Shown here one piece after another: positions 26,552 through 35,592 of a stretch of DNA of 64,000 nt; within the stretch, counting starts at the first letter, position 1; every line of letters begins with the position of its first letter. Made by a program: the position numbers and the translations under genes. The stretch lies in the NCBI RefSeq assembly GCF_004022215.1, contig NZ_SAUZ01000006.1:124001-188000 (forward strand), in the 5' to 3' direction. Under the pieces are notes generated by a model. That model ran no database searches. It had not been told where the DNA came from and saw only the letters and a list, made by a program, of their open reading frames with translations. Source of the DNA: Paenirhodobacter populi. GTDB taxonomy: Bacteria; Pseudomonadota; Alphaproteobacteria; Rhodobacterales; Rhodobacteraceae.

Positions 26552-26746
26552 ATGACACGTCATCTCATCGACCGCGCGAACCCGAAGGCCGAAGGTGCAA
26601 GGGTGAAGCATTTTCTGGATCTCGCCCGGCGCGAAGGCGTCCATCCCGCGGTTCAGGAACTGGGTCAGCGCCCGGTGACCACGCGCACGGCCCGCAAGGT
26701 GCAGGAATTCCTGCGCATCGACCGGCAGGAAAGCCCCGTCACCTGA
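26552..26746 (+). CDS. Small hypothetical protein
   Basis: A 64-residue basic protein (MTRHLIDRANPKAEGARVKH...). AAGGAGG ends 7 bases before ATG 26552, a strong ribosome binding site, and the downstream neighbour converges on it. Predicted mostly helical, with no signal peptide, membrane segment or metal motif. I do not recognise the family. Its good RBS and biased codon use suggest a real gene. Confidence 0.65.
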   Translation: MTRHLIDRANPKAEGARVKHFLDLARREGVHPAVQELGQRPVTTRTARKVQEFLRIDRQESPVT

Positions 26747-26778
26747 GCGCGGCGCCCCCTTCGGGGCGCCCCGACCCC

Positions 26779-27648
26779 TCAGGCGCGGACATGTCTTTCG
26801 TAGGTTTCGGCGATATCGCGGGCCAGCGCGCCGACCTCGAAGGCATAGGGGCCGATCTCGCCGACCGGGGTCACCTCGGCCGCCGTGCCGGTCAGCCAGC
26901 ATTGCTCGAAGCCTTCCATCTCGTAGGGTTCGATATGGCGTTCCCAGACGCGGATGCCCTTTTGCTTCAGCAGATCGATCACCGTCTGCCGGGTGATGCC
27001 GTTCAGGAACGCATCCGGCAGCGGGGTATGCACCTCGCCGTCCTTGACGAAGAAGATGTTGGCCCCGGTCGCCTCGGCCACATAGCCGCGATAGTCGAAG
27101 AACAGCGCGTCCGAGCATCCCTTGGCCTGCGCCGCGTGTTTTGACATGGTGCAGATCATGTAAAGGCCCGAGGCCTTCGCCGCCACCGGGATGGTTTCCG
27201 GCGAGGGCCGCTTCCACTTGGAAATGTCGAGCTTCGCGCCCTTCATCTTGGCGTCGCCGTAATAGGCGCCCCATTCCCAGCCCGCGATCGCCAGACGCAC
27301 CGGATTGTGGACCGCGGAAACGCCCATCTCGTCCCCCGCGCCGCGATAGGCCAGCGCGCGGACATAGGCGTTGGTCCAGCCGTTCGCCTTGAGCATGTCG
27401 TATTTCGCCTTTTCGATCTCTTCGACCGAATAGGGGATTTCCATGTCCAGAAGCTCGGCCGATCTGCGCAGGCGCCGGCTGTGCTCGACCCCCTTGAAGA
27501 TCTTGCCGTCGTAGCAACGTTCGCCCTCGAACACCGAGGAGGCATAGTGCAGCGCATGGGTCAGGACATGGACCTGCGCGTTGCGCCACTCGACCATCTT
27601 GCCGTCCATCCAGATCCAGCCATCGCGATCTTCATACGACCCGGTCAT
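26779..27648 (-). CDS. ilvE: Branched-chain amino acid aminotransferase
   Basis: A 289-residue fold-type IV PLP enzyme making Leu, Ile and Val from their 2-oxo acids. Motifs: WIWMDGKMVEW, THALHYASSVFEGERCY, and YRGYVAEATGANIFFV; the Schiff-base lysine should be the one in CTMSKHAA (~158-165). ATG 27648 has AAGGAG 7 bases upstream; the frame is open to 27765 but without a better start. Divergent from petP. Confidence 0.93.
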   Translation of the reverse strand: MTGSYEDRDGWIWMDGKMVEWRNAQVHVLTHALHYASSVFEGERCYDGKIFKGVEHSRRLRRSAELLDMEIPYSVEEIEKAKYDMLKANGWTNAYVRALAYRGAGDEMGVSAVHNPVRLAIAGWEWGAYYGDAKMKGAKLDISKWKRPSPETIPVAAKASGLYMICTMSKHAAQAKGCSDALFFDYRGYVAEATGANIFFVKDGEVHTPLPDAFLNGITRQTVIDLLKQKGIRVWERHIEPYEMEGFEQCWLTGTAAEVTPVGEIGPYAFEVGALARDIAETYERHVRA

Positions 27649-27804
27649 TTTACGCTCCTTCATCCCCCGGAATTTTGCTAATATTGCGCCGTTATCGGCC
27701 ATCATGGTCATAAAGTTGCGCAAAAGATGCGCGTCGGTAACAATTGATTCTTGGAAAGTCAACAAGGCTGCCCTAAAATCGCGGAAAAGCGAGGAAGGTT
27801 ACAC

Positions 27805-28305
27805 ATGGCAGACAGCGGCACGCAGGGCGGAGAAACCCTGCTGTTCCTGACCGACGAGCAGTTGCGCCGCGGGATCGAGGCGATGTTCTTCGCCTACCGC
27901 GGCTTTACCGCCGACCCGGACCGGATTCTGGAAAAGCACGGCTACGGCCGGGCGCATCACCGCGCCATCCACTTCATCAACCGCGAGCCGGGGCTGACGG
28001 TGACGACGCTGCTGTCCGTGCTGGGGGTGACGAAGCAGTCGCTCAACCGCGTGCTGCGCACGTTGATCGAGGATGGTCTGGTCGAAAGCCGCATCGGCCG
28101 GCGGGATCGCCGCGCGCGGCATCTGTATCTGACCGAGGCGGGGCAGGTGCTGGAACGCGAACTGTCCGAGGCGCAGCGCAACCGCATGCGCGGGGCCTAT
28201 CGCGCCGCCGGGCCGCAGGCAGTGGCCGGGTTCCGCATGGTGCTGGAACAGATGATGGACCCCGACATGCGCCGCCACTATCAGATGCTGAAGGATCAGC
28301 CCTGA
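27805..28305 (+). CDS. petP: MarR-family regulator PetP
   Basis: A 166-residue MarR winged-helix protein (GLTVTTLLSVLGVTKQSLNRVLRTLIEDGLVE is the recognition region, followed by the RIGRRDRRARHLYLTEAG wing). In Rhodobacter capsulatus petP and petR lie directly upstream of the cytochrome bc1 operon, as here, and petR is needed for respiratory and photosynthetic growth. GAGGAAGG precedes ATG 27805. It overlaps petR by one base. Confidence 0.87.
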   Translation: MADSGTQGGETLLFLTDEQLRRGIEAMFFAYRGFTADPDRILEKHGYGRAHHRAIHFINREPGLTVTTLLSVLGVTKQSLNRVLRTLIEDGLVESRIGRRDRRARHLYLTEAGQVLERELSEAQRNRMRGAYRAAGPQAVAGFRMVLEQMMDPDMRRHYQMLKDQP

Positions 28306-29021
28306 TGCCTGCGGAAGCCAATGCCCCCCACCTGCTGATCGTCGACGACGACGAACGGATCCGCGGCCTGTTGCAGAAATTCCTTGTCCGCAACGGCTTT
28401 CTGGTCACCACGGCGCGCGACGCGGCGCATGCGCGCAAACTGCTGGCGGGGTTGGAATTCAACCTGATCGTTCTGGACGTGATGATGCCCGGCGAGGACG
28501 GGCTGAGCCTGACGCATGACCTGCGCCGCAAGATGCGCACGCCGATCCTGCTGCTGACCGCCCGCGGCGAAACGCGCGAAAGGATCGAGGGGCTGGAGGC
28601 CGGCGCCGACGACTATCTGCCGAAGCCCTTCGAGCCGAAGGAACTGCTCCTGCGGATCAACGCCATCCTGCGCCGGATGCCCTCCGAAGTGGCGACCGGG
28701 CCGAAATACCTGACGCTCGGCCCGCTGCGCTACGATCAGGACCGGGGCGAGCTGTGGCAGGGCGAAAGCCCGGTGCGTCTGACCGCGACAGAGGGCGTGC
28801 TGATGCGGATCTTCGCCGCCCGCGCGGGCGAGGTGGTGACGCGCACCGATCTGGTCGACGAGCTTGGCCGCGACCGCACCGCGCCCTCGGACGAAACGAC
28901 CGGCGACCGCGCGATCGACGTGCAGATCACCCGTTTGCGTCGCAAGATCGAGCCGGATCCGCGCGAGCCGCGCTACCTGCAGACGGTGCGCGGGCTGGGC
29001 TATATGCTGGCGCCGGACTGA
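28305..29021 (+). CDS. petR: OmpR-family response regulator PetR
   Basis: A 238-residue regulator: receiver domain (~8-125) with acidic DDD, phosphoacceptor D in LDVMMPGEDG (~55) and K in PKPF, then a winged-helix DNA-binding domain (~135-235; ending RYLQTVRGLGYMLAPD). No histidine kinase is next to it, as in R. capsulatus. Coupled to petP by a one-base overlap. Between it and petA lie 182 bases holding dispersed repeat copy C. Confidence 0.9.
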   Translation: MPAEANAPHLLIVDDDERIRGLLQKFLVRNGFLVTTARDAAHARKLLAGLEFNLIVLDVMMPGEDGLSLTHDLRRKMRTPILLLTARGETRERIEGLEAGADDYLPKPFEPKELLLRINAILRRMPSEVATGPKYLTLGPLRYDQDRGELWQGESPVRLTATEGVLMRIFAARAGEVVTRTDLVDELGRDRTAPSDETTGDRAIDVQITRLRRKIEPDPREPRYLQTVRGLGYMLAPD

Positions 29022-29043
29022 TCCGCCCGGCGGAGAGGGCGCA

Positions 29044-29104
29044 GGGGGCCAGCCCCCTCGGCCTGCGGCCTCACCCCCGGGATATTTATGGAAGAATGAA
29101 GGGG
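29044..29104 (+). repeat. Dispersed hairpin repeat, copy C
   Basis: GGGGGCCAGCCCCCTC, a shorter stem GGCC-TGC-GGCC, then TCACCCCCGGGATATTTATG and GAAGAATGAA. It starts 22 bases after the petR stop and lies between petR and petA. Confidence 0.9.
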
Positions 29105-29203
29105 AGAGGCGCGCGCCTTTTGCGCGGCCTTCGAGGTGCGGCGGGAGGCGGGCTCGACGGGGGCGGCGGGGGCGGATAGAAATGGCCCCGAAGGAGAGTG
29201 ACC

Positions 29204-29761
29204 ATGCCCCCAGAGGATGAAACCGGCAATCGCCGCGACTTTCTGTGCCATGCGACGCTTGGCACCGGGGCGGTGGTCACCGGCGCGGCGGTCTGGCCGC
29301 TGATCGACCAGATGAACCCCTCGGCCGACGTGCGGGCCGAGGCCTCGGTCGAGGTCGATGTCTCCGCCGTCGAGCCGGGCATGCAACTGACGGTGACATG
29401 GCGCGGCAAGCCCGTCTTCATCCGCCGCCGCACACCGGAGGAGATCGCGGCCGCGCGCGCCGTCGATCTGGCCGCGCTGATCGACCGACAGGCGGAAAAC
29501 GCCAACCGTCCCGGCACGGATGCGCAGGACGGGAACCGCACGCTGGACGAGGCGGGCGAATGGCTGGTGATGGTCGGCGTCTGCACCCATCTGGGCTGCG
29601 TGCCGGTCGGCAACGGCGCGGGGGATTTCGGCGGCTGGTTCTGCCCTTGCCACGGATCGCATTACGACACGGCGGGCCGCATCCGCAAAGGCCCCGCGCC
29701 GCGCAACCTGCCGGTGCCGCTGGCGCGGTTCATCGACGACACGACGATCCGGCTGGGCTGA
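29204..29761 (+). CDS. petA: Cytochrome bc1 Rieske iron-sulfur protein
   Basis: A 185-residue subunit. The Tat-type N-terminal anchor ([29 protein letters not shown]) stays uncleaved in this family. The Rieske 2Fe-2S ligands are complete: CTHLGC and CPCHGSHYD. It carries electrons from ubiquinol to cytochrome c1. AAGGAG 7 bases before ATG 29204 decides the start against an in-frame GTG at 29198. First gene of petABC, 2 bases from petB. Confidence 0.95.
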   Translation: MPPEDETGNRRDFLCHATLGTGAVVTGAAVWPLIDQMNPSADVRAEASVEVDVSAVEPGMQLTVTWRGKPVFIRRRTPEEIAAARAVDLAALIDRQAENANRPGTDAQDGNRTLDEAGEWLVMVGVCTHLGCVPVGNGAGDFGGWFCPCHGSHYDTAGRIRKGPAPRNLPVPLARFIDDTTIRLG

Positions 29762-29763
29762 GC

Positions 29764-31032
29764 ATGCCTTACGCCCCCCGCACCCGCTTTGGCAAATGGC
29801 TGCACCGGCGTCTGCCGGTCATGGCGCTGATCCATGACACGCTGAGCATCCCGACGCCGCGCAACCTGAACTGGTGGTGGATCTGGGGGATGGTGCTGGT
29901 CTTCTGCCTGGTGATGCAGATCGCCACGGGCGTGGTTCTGGCGATGCATTACACGCCGCAGATCGGGCTGGCCTTCGCCTCGGTCGAGCATATCATGCGC
30001 GACGTGAACGGCGGCGCGGTGCTGCGCTACGTGCATCAGAACGGCGCCTCGCTGTTCTTCCTTGCCGTCTATGTCCACATCTTCCGCAGCCTCTACTACG
30101 GCAGCTTCAAGGCCCCGCGCGAGCTGACATGGGTCATCGGCATGATGCTCTATCTGGCGATGATGGCAGTGGCCTTTACCGGCTATGTGCTGCCCTGGGG
30201 GCAGATGTCCTATTGGGCGGCGACGGTCATCACCAACATCTTCGGCGCGATCCCCGGCATCGGCCCGGCCTTGCAGGAATGGGTGCTGGGCGGGCCATCG
30301 GTGGGGAATGCGACGCTCAACCGTTTCTTCGTGCTGCATTTCCTGATCCCGTTCATCATGGTCGCGCTGGTGGCGCTGCATGTCTGGGGCTTTCACACCA
30401 CCGGCAACAGCAACCCCGCGGGGGTCGAGCCGCGCCGCGATCCGGAGGGGCGGCGGCGCGACACCCTGCCCTTCTGGCCGTATTTCGCGATCAAGGATCT
30501 GGCGGCGCTGTCGCTGGTGCTGGTGATCTTTGCCGCCGTCACCGCCTTCATGCCCGGCTATCTTGGCCATCCCGATAACTACATCGAGGCGAACCCTCTG
30601 GTGACGCCCGAGCATATCGTGCCGGAGTGGTATTTCCTGCCCTTCTACGCGATCCTGCGCGCCTTCACCGCCGATGTCTGGGTGGTGATCGCGGCGGACA
30701 GGCTGACCTTTGGCGTGATCGACGCGCAAAGGTTCGGCGTCCTCGCGATGTTCGGATCGCTGCTGGTGCTGATCCTCGTGCCGTGGCTGGATCGGTCGGC
30801 GGTGCGCTCGGGCGCGCAACGGCCGCTGTTCCGGGTGGGATTCTGGCTGCTGGTGCTGGATTTCGCGGTGCTGACATGGGTCGGCGCGCGGCCCGCCGCC
30901 TTTCCCTACGACGGGATAGCGCTGGCGGCGACGGGTTACTGGTTCCTCTGGTTCCTCGTGATCCTGCCGCTGCTGCCGCGTTTCGAAAAGTCCCGCCCCG
31001 CCCCCGACACGATCGAGGAGGCCGGGAAATGA
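29764..31032 (+). CDS. petB: Cytochrome b of the bc1 complex
   Basis: A 422-residue membrane subunit with eight helices. Heme-ligand histidines lie in RYVHQNG/YVHIFR and LHFLIP/LHVWGFH; the quinol-site PEWY is intact ([18 protein letters not shown]), as is the [12 protein letters not shown] segment. It is somewhat shorter than the ~440 residues of R. capsulatus or P. denitrificans, mainly at the ends. Overlaps petC by four bases (ATGA). Confidence 0.95.
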   Translation: MPYAPRTRFGKWLHRRLPVMALIHDTLSIPTPRNLNWWWIWGMVLVFCLVMQIATGVVLAMHYTPQIGLAFASVEHIMRDVNGGAVLRYVHQNGASLFFLAVYVHIFRSLYYGSFKAPRELTWVIGMMLYLAMMAVAFTGYVLPWGQMSYWAATVITNIFGAIPGIGPALQEWVLGGPSVGNATLNRFFVLHFLIPFIMVALVALHVWGFHTTGNSNPAGVEPRRDPEGRRRDTLPFWPYFAIKDLAALSLVLVIFAAVTAFMPGYLGHPDNYIEANPLVTPEHIVPEWYFLPFYAILRAFTADVWVVIAADRLTFGVIDAQRFGVLAMFGSLLVLILVPWLDRSAVRSGAQRPLFRVGFWLLVLDFAVLTWVGARPAAFPYDGIALAATGYWFLWFLVILPLLPRFEKSRPAPDTIEEAGK

Positions 31033-31784
31033 TCCGCGCCGCCCTTATCGCCATCCTCTGCGCCGGACCCGCGCTGGCGCAACCCGTCCCCGACATCGCC
31101 TATTCGTTCGAGGGGCCGTTCGGCACCTATGACACCGCGCAGCTCCGCCGCGGGCTTCAGGTCTATTCCGAGGTCTGCTCCGCCTGCCACGGGCTGAAAT
31201 ACGTGCCCCTGCGCAGCCTGACCGAGCCGGGCGGCCCCATGCTGACGGCGGATCGGTTGCGCGACCTGATGGACCTGCTCGACCCCGTGCCGACCGCCGA
31301 TGGCGCGGATCGCCCGCGTCAGGCGACAGACCCCTTCCCCACCCGCGAGGGCGAGGGGATGGGTCCCGACCTCAGCCTGATGGCCAAGGCCCGCGCCGGG
31401 TTCCACGGCCCCTTCGGCACCGGGCTGACCCAGCTTTGGCGCGGTCAGGGCGGGCCGGAATACATCGCCGCCTATCTCGCCGCCTTCACCGAGGATACGA
31501 AGGAAGAGGCGGGCACCGTCTATTACCGCAACCCCGTCTTCCCGGGCGGCTGGACCGCGATGCCGCAGGTCCTGTTCGAGGACATGGTCGCCTATGAGGA
31601 CGGCACCCCCGCCACCCTGCCGCAGATGGCCGAGGACGTCTCGGCCATCCTGATGTGGACGGCGGAGCCGAAGCTCGAGGCTCGCAAGCGCGCGGGTTTC
31701 GTTGCCGTCGGACTGCTGGGCCTGCTGACGGTGCTGCTGTTCGCGCTGCACCGCAGGCTGTGGGCCCGCCTGCGCCAGAATTGA
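31029..31784 (+). CDS. petC: Cytochrome c1 of the bc1 complex
   Basis: A 251-residue protein: signal peptide 1-17 ([17 protein letters not shown]), heme c site CSACH (~47-51), axial Met in [10 protein letters not shown] (~182), and a C-terminal membrane anchor (~226-243) followed by [10 protein letters not shown]. The mature chain has no cysteine outside CXXCH, so it lacks the extra disulfide described for R. capsulatus cytochrome c1. It passes electrons to soluble or membrane cytochrome c. It is shorter than the R. capsulatus protein. Confidence 0.94.
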   Translation: MIRAALIAILCAGPALAQPVPDIAYSFEGPFGTYDTAQLRRGLQVYSEVCSACHGLKYVPLRSLTEPGGPMLTADRLRDLMDLLDPVPTADGADRPRQATDPFPTREGEGMGPDLSLMAKARAGFHGPFGTGLTQLWRGQGGPEYIAAYLAAFTEDTKEEAGTVYYRNPVFPGGWTAMPQVLFEDMVAYEDGTPATLPQMAEDVSAILMWTAEPKLEARKRAGFVAVGLLGLLTVLLFALHRRLWARLRQN

Positions 31785-31824
31785 CCCCGCCCCAGCCGCG
31801 ATTTCGCCGCATTGCCGGGATCTG

Positions 31825-32556
31825 ATGCCCAAAACCACGGGCCAGAGTATGACCGAACCAACCTTCGCACTGCTGATCGACGGAGACAATATCCGATCCA
31901 GTCTCTATCCCGAAATCCTCAGGGCCGCATCGCACAAGCGTCTTTTGTCCGTGCGCAGGGTCTATGGCAACGCCGCCACCGCGAATGGCTGGCTGCAAGA
32001 GGCCCATTTGCGTTTCATCCATTCCGGCACCGGCAAGAACGCCACCGATCTGCTGATCTGCATCGAGGCGCTTGATCTGATTCTGGGCGGCGCGGTGACC
32101 GGGATCGTGCTGGCGACGGGAGACGGGGATTTCTGCCATCTGGCGCATTACCTGCGCGAGCGGCGGATGCCATTTCACTGCATCGGCACGGAAAACCTGT
32201 CGCAACGCCTGCGCAAGGCGGCACAAAGCTATACGGTTTTGCCCCAATCCGTCCCCAACCAGAACACGCAGCCGATCTCAGCGCCTCCGGTCGCCGCGCC
32301 AGCGGCACCCCCGGCCGCTGCGGCACCCACGCAGAACGAAAAGCTGCGCACAGCCCTGCATCGACTTCTCAAAACAGCGCCAGACGGCATGTTGCCGATG
32401 CAGTCCGTCAATCCGCAAATGCTGAAAGCCCTGCCCGACCTCGACGTCTGTCAGGCCCGACAAGGCCAGACGTGGCGCGAATGGATCACCGCGCAGGGCG
32501 ACCTTTTCGTCATTCTGGGAACCGGCGCCGCACGCTACGTCCGCGCCGCCCCATAG
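31825..32556 (+). CDS. NYN-domain protein (LabA/DUF88) with C-terminal winged-helix-like region
   Basis: A 243-residue protein (235 if ATG 31849 is used). The NYN/PIN-like nuclease domain has its acidic residues in ALLIDGDNI, NATDLLICIEAL and LATGDGDFCHLAHYL. After a Pro/Ala linker (~146-168) comes NEKLRTALHRLLKTA...WREWITAQGDLFVIL, which looks like an OST-HTH/LOTUS-type RNA-binding domain. Probable RNA processing or RNA binding. Its stop overlaps the convergent TetR gene by 22 bases. Codon use is slightly less GC-rich than its neighbours. Confidence 0.82.
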   Translation: MPKTTGQSMTEPTFALLIDGDNIRSSLYPEILRAASHKRLLSVRRVYGNAATANGWLQEAHLRFIHSGTGKNATDLLICIEALDLILGGAVTGIVLATGDGDFCHLAHYLRERRMPFHCIGTENLSQRLRKAAQSYTVLPQSVPNQNTQPISAPPVAAPAAPPAAAAPTQNEKLRTALHRLLKTAPDGMLPMQSVNPQMLKALPDLDVCQARQGQTWREWITAQGDLFVILGTGAARYVRAAP

Positions 32557-33167
32557 CGCGCCAGAAACATCTCGACCGCGCCGGCGATGGTGCGGTTGCG
32601 TTCGCGCGCGGTGATGCGGCTGCTGACGCCAAGGATCAGCCGCGACTGGATATCGACCTTGCACAATTCCGCGAACTGATCCGCCGCCAGATCGAAATCC
32701 TCGATCGCCAGCTCGCCCCGCGCGGCGAATTCGCGCAGTTGCGCCACCAGCCGACGGCGCAGCATCATCGGCCCGGCTTCATAGAAATCGCGGCCGATGT
32801 CGGGGAAACGTTCCCCTTCCGCCACGCCGAAGCGGAACATCGCCACGCCGAAATCCGACACGATAAAATCGACGATCCGGCTGCCGACGGCGCAGAGCAT
32901 CTCGGGCGCCGAGGTGGTCGCCTGCAGGGGCCGTTCCGCATCGTCCACGCGGCGGGCGCATTCGCCCCGCACGACCTCAAGGAACAACAGCCGCTTGTCG
33001 GGGAAATAGCTGTAGAGCGTCGCCTTCGACACTCCGGCCACGCGGGCAATCTCGTCGACCGAGGCGCCCTCGAACCCGTCGCGCAGAAAGATCGTGCGGG
33101 CGCCTTCCAGCACCTGCGCGAACTTGCGTCCCTTGCGGATCGTCGGCGTCGTATCTGTGGCGGTCAT
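32535..33167 (-). CDS. TetR-family transcriptional regulator
   Basis: A 210-residue regulator. The N-terminal HTH (ASVDEIARVAGVSKATLYSYFPDKRLLFLEVV, ~36-67) is typical TetR; the C-terminal domain resembles the AcrR/RutR-type dimer region. Ligand unknown. Its 3' end overlaps the NYN gene on the other strand. Its likely target cannot be named; aroC lies upstream on the same strand. Confidence 0.88.
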   Translation of the reverse strand: MTATDTTPTIRKGRKFAQVLEGARTIFLRDGFEGASVDEIARVAGVSKATLYSYFPDKRLLFLEVVRGECARRVDDAERPLQATTSAPEMLCAVGSRIVDFIVSDFGVAMFRFGVAEGERFPDIGRDFYEAGPMMLRRRLVAQLREFAARGELAIEDFDLAADQFAELCKVDIQSRLILGVSSRITARERNRTIAGAVEMFLARYGAART

Positions 33168-33230
33168 CGGCTTCCCTTCCGGGTCAGTCCGTCTAACTTA
33201 GGACCGCAATCCGTTTGCGGCAAGCCCGGC

Positions 33231-34334
33231 TCAGCCGATGCGGCCGCGCACCCCGCCGGTCTGCCCGCGGTCGAGCAGCAGATGGTCGAGGATGACGCAG
33301 GCCATCATCGCCTCGGCCACCGGCACGGCGCGGATGCCGACGCAGGGATCGTGCCGACCCTTGGTGACGACCTCGACGTCATGGCCCTCGACGTCCACGG
33401 AATCCCGCGGTGTCAGGATCGAGGAGGTCGGCTTGACCGCAAAGCGCACCACGATCGGTTCGCCCGTGGTGATGCCGCCAAGGATGCCACCCGCATGGTT
33501 GCTTTCGTAGACGACCTGCCCGTTGCCGCCCATGCGCATCTCGTCGGCATTGTCGGTGCCGGTGAGGCGCGCGGCGGCCATGCCCTCGCCGATCTCGACG
33601 CCCTTGACCGCGTTGATCGACATCATCGCGGCGGCAAGATCGCTGTCCATCTTGGCATAGATGGGCGCGCCGAGGCCGGGGGGGCAGCCTTCGGCCACCA
33701 CCTCGATCGTCGCGCCGACGGAATTGCGGTTCTTGCGGATCGCCTCGAGGTAATCCGACCATTCGTCCACCACCGCCGCATCGGGGATGAAGAACGGGTT
33801 GCGCAGGATTTCCTCGCGGTCGAAGCGCAGCCGGTCGATCTGCTTCACCCCCATCGTCACCATGTAGCCGGTGATCCGCAGCCCCGGCGCCAGCGCGCGC
33901 AGCGCCGCCTGAGCGACGCCGCCCGCCGCGACCCGCGCCGCCGTTTCCCGCGCCGAGGACCGCCCGCCCCCGCGATAGTCGCGGATGCCGTATTTCTGGT
34001 GATAGGTGATGTCGGCGTGACCGGGGCGGAACTGGCGGGCGATCTCGCCGTAATCCTTGCTGCGCTGGTCGGTGTTCTCGATCATCAGCTGAATGGGCGT
34101 GCCGGTGGTGCGGCCCTCGAACACGCCGGACAGGATCTTGACCCGGTCGGCCTCCTGCCGCTGCGTGGTCATCTTCGACTGGCCGGGACGGCGGCGGTCG
34201 AGGAACACCTGAATGAAGGCCTCGTCCACCGGGATGCCCGGCGGGCAGCCATCCACCGTCGCGCCAAGCGCGGGCCCGTGGCTTTCGCCCCAAGTGGTGA
34301 CGCGGAACAGATGTCCGAAGGTGTTGTAGCTCAT
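33231..34334 (-). CDS. aroC: Chorismate synthase
   Basis: A 367-residue FMN-dependent enzyme, the last step of the shikimate pathway. Signatures: [33 protein letters not shown] and the [16 protein letters not shown] motif. Size matches the family. ATG 34334 is preceded by GGGAGG; an upstream in-frame start at 34439 would run into the TPP riboswitch on the other strand. Confidence 0.95.
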   Translation of the reverse strand: MSYNTFGHLFRVTTWGESHGPALGATVDGCPPGIPVDEAFIQVFLDRRRPGQSKMTTQRQEADRVKILSGVFEGRTTGTPIQLMIENTDQRSKDYGEIARQFRPGHADITYHQKYGIRDYRGGGRSSARETAARVAAGGVAQAALRALAPGLRITGYMVTMGVKQIDRLRFDREEILRNPFFIPDAAVVDEWSDYLEAIRKNRNSVGATIEVVAEGCPPGLGAPIYAKMDSDLAAAMMSINAVKGVEIGEGMAAARLTGTDNADEMRMGGNGQVVYESNHAGGILGGITTGEPIVVRFAVKPTSSILTPRDSVDVEGHDVEVVTKGRHDPCVGIRAVPVAEAMMACVILDHLLLDRGQTGGVRGRIG

Positions 34335-34402
34335 CCCGGGCCTCCCGATAGCTGTCCCTTTCGGGATAGCGGGGCGGGGGCGGACGCTCAAGCGGATTCC
34401 CC

Positions 34403-34430
34403 TTGCGGGACGCGCGCCATCGCCTATGCT
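34403..34430 (+). promoter_or_regulatory. Putative promoter of the thi operon
   Basis: TTGCGG (34403-34408), a 16-base spacer and TATGCT (34425-34430), just before the TPP riboswitch. Confidence 0.5.
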
Positions 34431-34435
34431 TGATG

Positions 34436-34533
34436 TCACCTCGGGGTGCCGGGGGTGCCCAGCGCGCCCGGCTGAGATGCGGATACCGCGAACCCGTTGA
34501 ACCTGAACCGGTTAGCACCGGCGGAGGGAAGGT
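34436..34533 (+). promoter_or_regulatory. TPP riboswitch (THI element)
   Basis: Conserved aptamer parts in order: CTCGGGGTGCC, GGCTGAGATGC (pyrimidine-sensing arm), the ACCCGTTGAACCTGAACCGG core and GGTTAGCACCGGCGGAGGGAA. Binding thiamine diphosphate should repress thiBPQ. No strong terminator lies between the aptamer and the thiB start codon at 34591, so control is probably by sequestering the ribosome binding site GGAGG at 34582-34586. Confidence 0.96.
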
Positions 34534-34590
34534 ATCCGGGTTCCCCGGCTTCGCTCCGCCCGTCGGCCAGAGTTGGAATGCGGAGGAACA

Positions 34591-35592
34591 ATGAACAGGA
34601 TCCACATGCTGGCGGCCCCGCTCTGCGCGCTGTCCCTTGTGTCGGGGGCGGCTTTCGCCGCGGACAAGCCCGTGCTGACGGTCTATGCGCCGGAATATTT
34701 CACCTCGGAATGGGGCCCGGGGCCGAAGATCGAGGAAGGCTTCGAGAAGATCTGCGACTGCGACCTGAAATTCGTCGCGGGCGACGTGCTGCCCCGCATC
34801 CTTCTGGAAGGCGAGCGGACCGGGGCGGATGCCGTCATCGGCCTGACCACCGACGTTCTGGCCCGCGCCCGCGCCACCGGCCTTTTCGCGCCCCATAACG
34901 AGGATATCTCCCGCCTCACCCTGCCCGTCGCATGGACCGACGACACCTTCCTGCCGTTCAACTGGAGCGAGACGGCCTTCATCTACGACAAGACGAAGCT
35001 TTCCGATCCGCCGCAGTCGTTTCAGGATCTGCTCGACGCGCCCGCCAATGCCTACAAGATCGCCATTCAGGATCCACGGGCCTCGATCTCCGGCCTTGCG
35101 CTGCTGTTCTGGGTCAAGGCGATCTATGGCGATCAGGCCGAAGCGGCGTGGGAAAAGCTCGCCCCCAAGATCCTGACGGTGACGCAGGACTGGTCCGAAA
35201 GCTATGGCCTGTTTACCGATGGCGAGGTCGATATGGTGCTGTCCTTCACCACCTCGCCCGCCTATCACATCATCGCGGAGAACGACGACACCAAGGCCGC
35301 CGCGATCTTCCCCGAGGGGCACTACTTCCTGACCGAGACGGCGGCGGCGCTGAAAAACGCCAAGCAGCCGGAACTGGCGCAGAAATTCCTCGACTACATC
35401 CTGTCCGACGATTTTCAGGGCATGATCGCCACGGCGAACTGGTCCTATCCGGTGATCGAGAAGCCCGGCTTCCTGCCCGAGGCCTTCGCCGCCCTGCCCC
35501 GTCCCGAGAAAACCCTGTTCTTCAGCGAAGATGAAGCCGAGGCCCTGCGCGCCCCAGCGACCGAAGAATGGCGTCAGGCCCTGCGCCGGTGA
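34591..35592 (+). CDS. thiB: Thiamine ABC transporter, substrate-binding protein
   Basis: A 333-residue periplasmic protein. Signal peptide 1-24 (ending SGAAFAAD), then the ThiB/TbpA fold (VLTVYAPEYFTSEWGPGPKIEEGFEKICDC; QDPRASISGLALLFWVKAIYG; SYPVIEKPGFLPEAF). It binds thiamine or its phosphates. GGAGG sits 4-5 bases before the ATG, downstream of the riboswitch. It overlaps thiP by four bases. Confidence 0.93.
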   Translation: MNRIHMLAAPLCALSLVSGAAFAADKPVLTVYAPEYFTSEWGPGPKIEEGFEKICDCDLKFVAGDVLPRILLEGERTGADAVIGLTTDVLARARATGLFAPHNEDISRLTLPVAWTDDTFLPFNWSETAFIYDKTKLSDPPQSFQDLLDAPANAYKIAIQDPRASISGLALLFWVKAIYGDQAEAAWEKLAPKILTVTQDWSESYGLFTDGEVDMVLSFTTSPAYHIIAENDDTKAAAIFPEGHYFLTETAAALKNAKQPELAQKFLDYILSDDFQGMIATANWSYPVIEKPGFLPEAFAALPRPEKTLFFSEDEAEALRAPATEEWRQALRR

